A stretch of 64,000 bases of DNA from the NCBI GenBank assembly GCA_964369775.1, contig CAYJHQ010000013.1, forward strand, positions 3,155 to 67,154, given 5' to 3'. A program made the position numbers and the translations under genes. The notes under the pieces were generated by a model that ran no database searches, had not been told where the DNA came from, and worked only from the letters and a program-made list of their open reading frames with translations. Shown one piece after another: positions 1-7,044 of this stretch (position 1 is the stretch's first letter; the number at the start of each line of letters is the position of its first letter). This DNA comes from CAUPWF01 sp964369775. GTDB taxonomy: Bacteria > Bacillota > Clostridia > Lachnospirales > Lachnospiraceae.

Positions 1-1326
1 TTCTGGAATCGCAGGTTTCTTGGCTTGGTATTCAACAAGTGTTTTATCGGATGTTAATATAGTTGTCCTTAACAAATGTTCATCATCCACATCAAAGGGG
101 AGGATTTTGGAAAAGATATCAATAGGAGACAAGTTTATGATTTCTTTAAATACAGTGTTCCCATCATATTCGATAAGAATGGTCGCATTCTCGAACACGG
201 TGGTTGCATAGGCTGTAATGGTGGCAATTCTATTTTCAATATTGATCCCCAAAACAGCATCAATTGTAGCGTTTTTTACTTGGCCAACTTTTTTGTAAGG
301 CATAAAATGTTGCGTGAAGGTTTTTTCTTCAAAAGGTTTCAACCAAGTGAAATCAGGTTGATTATCAGTATATACACCCGTCATAAGTTCGATGTAAGGT
401 CCGTCTTCATCAGTGAGAATTCGATCCCATGCTTGACCGAAATCTCCATTTCCCCATGTCCATTGTTTTTTTCCAGGAGAAATATGGTGATCTGCTATAT
501 GAAGTATTCCTGCTTCCTGCTGATAGTCATAACCACCTACAAAATCATATTCTGACTTTTCAGCCATATATGAAGTAGGGACGGGTACATTTTTATATCT
601 GGAAATATCAACCCCAGTGCTATAGTCGTGCTTATAATATTCTCCCGTAGCGATGGGGAATCTAGAAACAGCTCTTTTTCCATGATCATAGACATTGTGA
701 ACATCTGGTGGAAATATAGATTGGGTATAGTCGTTTACAGCAACTGCAGGATTTGCCCACCATAAGAATGTTTGAGGAAGAGGTGTGGGATTATATAGCT
801 GTCCTTTGACTTCAATATAAGCTTTCTCTGGATATAAAGTAAACATGGCAGAACCCCTTGTGCCATACATTTGATCAATGTCATGAACAATGAGCGTTTT
901 GCTTCCATCTGCATTTTCCTTTAAGAGATAATCTACAGGAGAAAAGGTAGTAGGTCTATGGTGCTGCGGCCAATTGAACTCTATGCCTCCGGATATCCAT
1001 GGACCCAATAGACCAACTAGTGCAGGTTTGATTACTTGATTATAATAAACAAAATCATATTGGTTCGTTTTGTCAACAGCACGTTGGATTCGTCCACCTA
1101 GCGCAGGAAGTATCATTACTTTAATGTAGTCATTTTCCAAATACACAGCAGTATACTCTTTCTCGATTTTTTCGTGACTAATTGAATCAATAGTAGGGTA
1201 GGGATAGACCTTTCCAGAACTACCTTGATATACTCGTTTTTCTAAAAACATAGGATTCTTGTTAGGCAAACCAACCTCATAGGTGGGAATTAGTACCTTT
1301 TCTTCCCAAATTTTTACTAGACTCAT
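1..1326 (-). CDS. DUF5107-type protein, 3' end outside window
   Basis: The minus strand is open from an ATG at 1326 to the left window edge (442 codons, no stop), so the C terminus is missing. The protein begins MSLVKIWEEKVLIPTYEVG. The segment VMILPALGGRIQR (about residues 89-101) and the later WISGGIEFNWPQHH are typical of the DUF5107 beta-sandwich fold, related to sugar-mutarotase-like domains and often followed by TPR repeats. Such genes sit in carbohydrate-use loci, but the substrate is unknown. The start is supported by AAAGGAGA just upstream. It is divergent from an AraC regulator with a shared control region, so that regulator probably controls it. Confidence 0.75.
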   Translation of the reverse strand, partial: MSLVKIWEEKVLIPTYEVGLPNKNPMFLEKRVYQGSSGKVYPYPTIDSISHEKIEKEYTAVYLENDYIKVMILPALGGRIQRAVDKTNQYDFVYYNQVIKPALVGLLGPWISGGIEFNWPQHHRPTTFSPVDYLLKENADGSKTLIVHDIDQMYGTRGSAMFTLYPEKAYIEVKGQLYNPTPLPQTFLWWANPAVAVNDYTQSIFPPDVHNVYDHGKRAVSRFPIATGEYYKHDYSTGVDISRYKNVPVPTSYMAEKSEYDFVGGYDYQQEAGILHIADHHISPGKKQWTWGNGDFGQAWDRILTDEDGPYIELMTGVYTDNQPDFTWLKPFEEKTFTQHFMPYKKVGQVKNATIDAVLGINIENRIATITAYATTVFENATILIEYDGNTVFKEIINLSPIDIFSKILPFDVDDEHLLRTTILTSDKTLVEYQAKKPAIPE

Positions 1327-1364
1327 TTATTGTCTCCTTTCAAAATATTGCTTTTCTTAGTGTT

Positions 1365-1370
1365 ATTATA
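1365..1370 (-). promoter_or_regulatory. -10 box for the DUF5107 gene
   Basis: TATAAT on the minus strand about 40 bases before the start codon. No convincing -35 hexamer is visible, which would suit an activator-dependent promoter. Confidence 0.4.
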
Positions 1371-1388
1371 TGTTAAAATTAAAAGTAA

Positions 1389-1420
1389 TTCATTACGATA
1401 TTTTGCGAATTCGTTATGAA
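1389..1420. promoter_or_regulatory. Inverted repeat, candidate AraC operator
   Basis: TTCATTACGA (1389-1398) and TCGTTATGAA (1411-1420) form an inverted repeat with one mismatch and a 12-base spacer. It lies between the -10 box of the DUF5107 gene and the promoter of the divergent AraC gene, where it could serve both. Confidence 0.5.
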
Positions 1421-1423
1421 AAC

Positions 1424-1451
1424 TTGCTCTTTTAATTTTGTGTGGTACAAT
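1424..1451 (+). promoter_or_regulatory. Promoter of the AraC-family gene
   Basis: TTGCTC (1424-1429), 16-base spacer, TACAAT (1446-1451). Transcription would start near 1458. An in-frame ATG at 1416 is therefore upstream of the transcript, supporting the ATG at 1476 as the start. Confidence 0.55.
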
Positions 1452-1475
1452 GGGAGAGTGAATGGAGGTACTAGA

Positions 1476-2324
1476 ATGAAAAGCCAAGAAATGTACGTTA
1501 AGCCAGAATCAGAATATTTTTTTTATACACCGACTCTTACAGCGAGAAAAATGTATTTTTACCCAATTTGTTTAGGGCGTTTTTATTATACAGAGCAATA
1601 TCATATCAAGCGGGAACGTTATGATAGTTTTTTAATTATGTTGATTACAAAAGGAAGTTGTAAAGTGACAATTCCAGAGGGGCGTTATATTGCAAATGAA
1701 GGAGATGTGGTTATTCTAGATTGCTATGCCATGCATCAATATGAAAGTGTAACTCAGTGGGAAGCAATATGGATTCACTTTGATGGAGTATTAAGTAGAG
1801 AGTATTATAATCAAATTTGCACTACGATTGGAAATGTGATTCGACCACACGATATACCCGTAGTCACGCATGCACTGAACAAAATTATATATATGTTCCA
1901 AGAGGCCAATACGATTGTAGAAGCGAGTATATCAAAATATATTACTTTGTTGTTGACCGAATTGCTATTAACAAATGCGTCAGCAAGTAAGGATATGGAA
2001 AAGCAAAATTCGCTTTCGGCAGCTATTACACATATAAATGAACAATTTTCGAAATCCATATCATTGGAGTATCTTGCGAAAATATCCTCCTTGAGTCCAT
2101 TTTATTTTTCGCGACTATTTACAAAGCAAGTAGGTGTATCACCACATCAATATATAATTACAACAAGGGTGAATTTTGCGAAATTTCTATTGATAACAAC
2201 AACTTTATCAATTAAGGAAATCTCGTTCCAGTCAGGATTCACAAGCGAGAGTAGCTTCTGCGCTATGTTTAAGAAAAAGGAGAATGTAACACCGAGTGAG
2301 TATAGAAAATTAGGTATAATATAA
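1476..2324 (+). CDS. AraC-family transcriptional regulator
   Basis: A 282-residue regulator. The N-terminal half is a cupin-like sugar-sensing domain (for example GDVVILDCYAMHQYE). The last ~100 residues hold two helix-turn-helix motifs, with SISLEYLAKISSLSPFYFSR and, near the end, the AraC signature ISFQSGFTSESSF...TPSEYRK. The start at 1476 (MKSQEMY) is preceded by TGGAGGT at good spacing and lies downstream of the promoter. It is divergent from the DUF5107 gene and probably regulates it in response to a sugar, which is inference. MutS2-like follows after 25 bases but is functionally unrelated. Confidence 0.85.
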   Translation: MKSQEMYVKPESEYFFYTPTLTARKMYFYPICLGRFYYTEQYHIKRERYDSFLIMLITKGSCKVTIPEGRYIANEGDVVILDCYAMHQYESVTQWEAIWIHFDGVLSREYYNQICTTIGNVIRPHDIPVVTHALNKIIYMFQEANTIVEASISKYITLLLTELLLTNASASKDMEKQNSLSAAITHINEQFSKSISLEYLAKISSLSPFYFSRLFTKQVGVSPHQYIITTRVNFAKFLLITTTLSIKEISFQSGFTSESSFCAMFKKKENVTPSEYRKLGII

Positions 2325-2349
2325 AGTATAAAAAGGATGGAAGTAAGAA

Positions 2350-4260
2350 ATGAATAAAGTATTTAACACAATAGGGTTTACTCAAATTCTTGAAGCGTTA
2401 AGCGAGTATGCGAATACAGATGGCGCAAAAAAGAGGATCAAAGAGTTGAAGCCCTATTTATCAGAATTTGAATTACAAAAACAACAAAAAGATACTACCC
2501 AAGGGAGAGCGTTGATAGAAAAAGCTGGTAATCCTCCTATTCCGATTATGGAAGGGTTAGAAGAATTAATAGATAGATCCGTAAAGGGCGATATGCTTAC
2601 CGCAGAAGAAATTGAAGCGGTAGGAGGGTTTCTGAGCGCGGTTGAAAGATTATATAGATACTTAGAATCTGGAAAACAGCATCAGATTAGTTTAGCGTGG
2701 TATAGTGAAAACCTCTATAAAGACAAAGAACTTCGAGAGGAGATAGAGCAAGCAATACGAGGTGGAAGAGTAGATGATTACGCATCTAAGAACTTGAAGA
2801 ATGTAAGAAAGAATCTACAGAATTTGGAAGAAAAGATAAGGTTAAAGGCAGAGCATGCACTGAGAGTGAATAAATCATACCTAGCAGATTCATTTGTAGT
2901 CGAGAGAAATGGGCGAATCTGTATACCGATAAAAGCATCTTATAAAAATAAGATAGAAGGTGCACAAGTTGATAGTTCTTCAACAAATGCAACTATATTT
3001 ATAGAACCCAAAACGGTAGCAAAGATACGAGATGAGATAGATTATGCAAGAATCACAGAAGAAGAGGAAGAGCGCATTATTCTTTATAGCTTGGCAGACA
3101 AAATTGCAGAAAGAGAAGTAGAGATAAAGGAAAATATTAGAGTGATTACGCTTCTTGACTTTGTATTTGCCAAAGGAAAGATGAGCATCGATATGGATGC
3201 AGTAGAGCCAAGAATCAATACAGAGCGACGAATCAATCTTAAAAAAGCTAAGCACCCATTACTAGAGCAAAAGACTTGTGTGCCTTTAGATTTTAGCATC
3301 GGGGATAGGATTAGAGGAGTGGTGATTACTGGACCAAATACAGGTGGGAAGACGGTGGCAATAAAGACGGTAGCACTTTTGAGCTCAATGGCTTGTGCAG
3401 GGCTTCATGTACCAGCAAAAAGGGCAGAGATAGCTATGAATAGTCAGATATTGTGTGATATCGGAGATGGACAAGATATCAAAGACAACCTATCTACGTT
3501 TTCAGCGCACATGAAGAGTGTTATTAAGATTCTAGAAGCAGTAGATAAAGAGAGCTTGGTGATTTTAGATGAACTTGGCTCAGGTACAGATCCGGCAGAG
3601 GGAATGGGAATTGCAATTGCTATCCTAGAAGCATTAAGAAAGAGCGGTGCTAATTTTCTTGTAACGACGCATTATCCAGAAGTGAAAGAATATGCCAACC
3701 GTTATGAGGAGATTCAAAATGCAAGAATGGCATTTGATAGAGAAAGCCTAAAACCTCTTTATCGATTAGAAATTGGAAAAGCAGGTGAGAGTTGCGCGCT
3801 TTACATTGCAAAACGTCTAGGGGTACCTCATGAACTACTTCGTCATGCAGCGAAAGAGGCTTACGGAAAAAAATCGAGTGAGCTAGTAGAAGAGTTACAA
3901 TTATCAAATGAAAAGATGGAAAAGAAAAAAAGAATTTCCAAGATACAGAAGATAAAAACGATAAAAAAAGAAGCAGAACATGGGCATATCTATGGAAGAG
4001 GAGACAGTGTGACCGTGCTTCCGGAAGGGAAGATAGGAATCGTGGTACAGCCTGCAGATAAACATGGGGAAGTGCTAATTCAAGTTCAAAAAGAAAAATT
4101 CATGGTCAACCACAAAAGGTTAAAATTAAAAGTAGCAGCCTCACAGCTCTATCCAGAAGACTATGACTTTTCCATAGTGTTTGACACTGTAGAAAATAGA
4201 AAAGCTAGACACCAGATGAGTAAAAGATATCAAGAGGGACTAGAAATAGAAGAATCTTAA
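2350..4260 (+). CDS. MutS2-like ATPase lacking the Smr domain
   Basis: A 636-residue MutS-family ATPase. The N-terminal half has the MutS2-type core and clamp region. Walker A GPNTGGKT is at about residues 328-335 and Walker B LVILDELGSGTDPAEG at about 403-418, followed by the VTTHYPEVK switch. Full MutS2 proteins are near 780 residues and end in an Smr nuclease domain. Here the chain ends after a KOW-like strand region (GDSVTVLPEGKIGIV) and a tail LYPEDYDFSIVFDTVENRKA, with no Smr signature, so it probably binds branched DNA or collided ribosomes without cutting. This may be a standing subfamily rather than a truncation, because the tail looks conserved in style. Confidence 0.8.
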   Translation: MNKVFNTIGFTQILEALSEYANTDGAKKRIKELKPYLSEFELQKQQKDTTQGRALIEKAGNPPIPIMEGLEELIDRSVKGDMLTAEEIEAVGGFLSAVERLYRYLESGKQHQISLAWYSENLYKDKELREEIEQAIRGGRVDDYASKNLKNVRKNLQNLEEKIRLKAEHALRVNKSYLADSFVVERNGRICIPIKASYKNKIEGAQVDSSSTNATIFIEPKTVAKIRDEIDYARITEEEEERIILYSLADKIAEREVEIKENIRVITLLDFVFAKGKMSIDMDAVEPRINTERRINLKKAKHPLLEQKTCVPLDFSIGDRIRGVVITGPNTGGKTVAIKTVALLSSMACAGLHVPAKRAEIAMNSQILCDIGDGQDIKDNLSTFSAHMKSVIKILEAVDKESLVILDELGSGTDPAEGMGIAIAILEALRKSGANFLVTTHYPEVKEYANRYEEIQNARMAFDRESLKPLYRLEIGKAGESCALYIAKRLGVPHELLRHAAKEAYGKKSSELVEELQLSNEKMEKKKRISKIQKIKTIKKEAEHGHIYGRGDSVTVLPEGKIGIVVQPADKHGEVLIQVQKEKFMVNHKRLKLKVAASQLYPEDYDFSIVFDTVENRKARHQMSKRYQEGLEIEES

Positions 4261-4266
4261 TCACTT

Positions 4267-4296
4267 CTTAATCGGTTACAATCTTTTATCTTAATC
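4267..4296 (+). repeat. CTTAATC direct repeat upstream of the response regulator
   Basis: CTTAATC occurs at 4267-4273 and 4290-4296, 23 bases apart, just before the two-component genes. OmpR-family regulators bind direct repeats, so autoregulation is possible, but the motif is short and AT-rich. Confidence 0.25.
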
Positions 4297-4335
4297 ATAC
4301 CTATGAGACAATTATGACACGACAAGGAGGGGGAT

Positions 4336-5028
4336 ATGTATAACGTATTAATCTGTGATGATGAAAAGGATATTGTAAATGCAATAGAGATATATCTAGG
4401 CGTGGGAGAGTATAGAGTTTTCAAAGCCTACAACGGCCGAGAGGCAGTGGAAACCGTACAAAGAGAAGATATCCAATTAGTATTGTTAGACGTAATGATG
4501 CCGGAGATGGATGGAATTGAGGCCATGAGAGAAATACGAAGCATCAGCAATGTGCCGATTATATTACTTACTGCAAAAAGTGAAGACCATGACAAGATAA
4601 TGGGACTTAATAGTGGCGCAGATGATTACGTTACAAAACCTTTTAACCCTGTTGAAGTTCTTGCGAGAGTAAAATCACAATTGCGTAGATATGTGCATTT
4701 AGGAGCAGGTACGACACCTTCCGATAGCATTCGAATCGGAGGAATTGAACTCAATGATATGACAAAGATAGTGACAGTAGATGGAGAAGAGATTCGGTTG
4801 ACACCTACAGAATACGATATTTTAAAGCTTTTGATGAAAAATCCAAGCAGGGTGTTTTCGCCAGAGAAAATCTATGAAAAAATATGGACAAATTCACCGC
4901 TAGCAATACAAAATACTGTTGCTGTGCATATCAGACATTTACGGGAGAAGATAGAGATTAATCCAAGTGAACCACGTTATATCAAGATGGTGTGGGGACA
5001 AGGGTATAAGTTTGAACACTCTATCTAA
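4336..5028 (+). CDS. OmpR/PhoB-family response regulator
   Basis: A 230-residue DNA-binding response regulator. The receiver domain (1-120) has the acidic pair D8/D9, phospho-acceptor D52 in LVLLDVMMPEMDG, the switch threonine in LLTAK and the conserved lysine in VTKPF. The winged-helix domain (about 130-228) ends with VWGQGYKF. The start has AAGGAGGGGG upstream. It is followed 45 bases later by its histidine kinase. The sequence resembles VanR/RegX3-type regulators, but the regulon and the signal cannot be read from the window. Confidence 0.9.
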   Translation: MYNVLICDDEKDIVNAIEIYLGVGEYRVFKAYNGREAVETVQREDIQLVLLDVMMPEMDGIEAMREIRSISNVPIILLTAKSEDHDKIMGLNSGADDYVTKPFNPVEVLARVKSQLRRYVHLGAGTTPSDSIRIGGIELNDMTKIVTVDGEEIRLTPTEYDILKLLMKNPSRVFSPEKIYEKIWTNSPLAIQNTVAVHIRHLREKIEINPSEPRYIKMVWGQGYKFEHSI

Positions 5029-5073
5029 GCCTAGAAACTAGAAGCTTAAAGTATGTTAAAGAGGTGAAATCAG

Positions 5074-6981
5074 ATGAAATGGGTATATAAAACATGGGGA
5101 AAGGTTGTATTATTTTTATTACTGACAATCAGTATAGGAGTGCTAGGTGTATGTACGCTGGCATATATTGCACATTTTAATAGCCCCCTTAATGAAGGAG
5201 AAGGAAAGGAAGCGTATGTAGAAAGAAAGTTGGATGAGATCCAATATCAGGATGTTGAGTGGTATTTTCAAGTAATATTCTCTACGTTAGAGGAAACAGA
5301 AAATAGTGAGATAAATTTCTTGCCAGAAGAATATGGGGTTCAATTCAAGGTCTGGTATGATGGAGAATTGGTTGAAGATACGTATACAGGAGAGGCGTAT
5401 AAACACAAAGAAGAAAGAGTGCAGGAGCTATACTTATATGCAAATGAAGAAAGAGGAATAGTTACAGAAGCAAAAGTGGAACTGTATCTTTTAGAGAATA
5501 CAAGTGAAAATAGTTATTTAAGCGATCACACATCATATATAGAAGAAGAGTATGAAAATTGGAACTTGTTACAAGAATATTGGATATATATCCAGGTGGG
5601 ATTAGTCGTATCAGGTATAGTTACCTTGAGTCTAGTGGTGATTCTAACGATAATTGCAGGAAAGAGAGCTGGAGAGAAGGGGATTTATCTCAATCAATTA
5701 GATCGAATTCCGTTTGACATATTAGTGGGGATATGGGTTATAGCAGCAACTTCTGGAATAGCAGGGATGAACTGGGTTTTTAACCGAGTGATAGGTGTAT
5801 TAGGAGTTGTTATAGCAGCATTTCTTACAGGTATAATATATTTCACATTCTGTACTAGGGTCAAAGCTGGAAAGTGGTGGAAGAATACAGTTGTATTCAT
5901 CGCGCTGAAATGGTGCAAAGATGTAGTAAAACAGCTATTCGTTTTATCAAAAAGTAGGTATGTACGATTTAAAATGGTAAAGCAAGTAATAGTGACAAGT
6001 GTGATAGTTACCATTGTAGAACTGCTTTTGAGTTTAGTAGGTGGAATCAACAATATATACCAAATATGGACATGGTTTTTGATTATAGTAGGCAATACCG
6101 TGTTAGGTGGTGGCGCAATTTTAATTTGCATATGGTTTCAAAAGTTAAAAGATGCTACTATGAAGATTGTAGATGAAGACATTCATCATCAAGTAGATAC
6201 CAATTTGATGTTTGGGGAATTTAAAGAATTTGCAGAAGCTATTAATCGAATAGGAAATGGGATGAATCATGCGATGGAAGAGAGGCTCAAAAGTGAGCGT
6301 CTAAAGACAGAGTTGATTACTAATGTATCACATGATATTAAAACCCCACTTACATCTATTATCAATTATGTTGATTTAATTAAAAAAGTGGAATGCGAGA
6401 ATAAAGAGGTAGGAAAATATATCGAAGTTCTCGATAGGCAATCTCAAAAACTTAAGAGGTTGATTACAGATTTAGTAGATGCATCCAAGATTTCTTCCGG
6501 AAATGTAAAGATAGAACTAGCTAAATTAGATTTAGGTGTGATGGCAAAGCAATTAGAGGGAGAGTTCTTAGAGCGTTTACAAGAAGCAGATCTGGAACTG
6601 ATTGTTACTTTTCCGGAAACGGCGACTTACGTATCAGCAGATGGAAGACAGTTGCAAAGGATATGTGATAACTTGATAAATAACATTTTAAAGTATTCGC
6701 TAAAAGGTACGAGAGTGTATGTGACGGTAGAAAATAACGGTGATACAACACAGATTAGTTTTAAAAACACATCAAAAAATCAATTGAATATTCGTCCTGA
6801 GGAGCTAATGGAGCGATTTGTAAGAGGGGACGAGTCGAGGAATACAGAAGGAAATGGACTAGGCTTGTCTATAGCAGATAGTTTGGCAAAAGCACAAAAT
6901 GCAAAGATGGATATAATTATAGATGGAGATTTATTTAAAGTAATTATTTCTTTTGAACCGATATTCGTTGAGAAAATATAA
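5074..6981 (+). CDS. Membrane histidine kinase
   Basis: A 635-residue sensor kinase paired with the regulator just upstream. One N-terminal membrane helix (about 8-32) is followed by a ~140-residue acidic extracellular sensor region, then a block of about five membrane helices (about 170-350). This polytopic middle is larger than in a simple two-helix kinase. The DHp domain has phospho-acceptor H420 in NVSHDIKTPLTS. The ATPase domain has the N-box DNLINNILKYS and the G-box GNGLGLSIADSLAKA. AGAGGTGA precedes the start. The ligand is unknown; cell-envelope stress is a common signal for this architecture. Confidence 0.88.
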   Translation: MKWVYKTWGKVVLFLLLTISIGVLGVCTLAYIAHFNSPLNEGEGKEAYVERKLDEIQYQDVEWYFQVIFSTLEETENSEINFLPEEYGVQFKVWYDGELVEDTYTGEAYKHKEERVQELYLYANEERGIVTEAKVELYLLENTSENSYLSDHTSYIEEEYENWNLLQEYWIYIQVGLVVSGIVTLSLVVILTIIAGKRAGEKGIYLNQLDRIPFDILVGIWVIAATSGIAGMNWVFNRVIGVLGVVIAAFLTGIIYFTFCTRVKAGKWWKNTVVFIALKWCKDVVKQLFVLSKSRYVRFKMVKQVIVTSVIVTIVELLLSLVGGINNIYQIWTWFLIIVGNTVLGGGAILICIWFQKLKDATMKIVDEDIHHQVDTNLMFGEFKEFAEAINRIGNGMNHAMEERLKSERLKTELITNVSHDIKTPLTSIINYVDLIKKVECENKEVGKYIEVLDRQSQKLKRLITDLVDASKISSGNVKIELAKLDLGVMAKQLEGEFLERLQEADLELIVTFPETATYVSADGRQLQRICDNLINNILKYSLKGTRVYVTVENNGDTTQISFKNTSKNQLNIRPEELMERFVRGDESRNTEGNGLGLSIADSLAKAQNAKMDIIIDGDLFKVIISFEPIFVEKI

Positions 6982-7044
6982 GAATTATGTTAGTATCTTC
7001 TTAAACATAGTTGAGTCAGAGATGGTTAAAGTTTGAGGATGAAT

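Noticed and set aside
20..555. Plus-strand open frames at the left edge
   Set aside because: They lie opposite a continuous minus-strand DUF5107 frame with a good ribosome site and recognisable motifs, and have no ribosome sites of their own.
1416..1475. Upstream start for the AraC regulator
   Set aside because: The ATG at 1416 lies before the best promoter and has no ribosome site; 1476 has TGGAGGT upstream.
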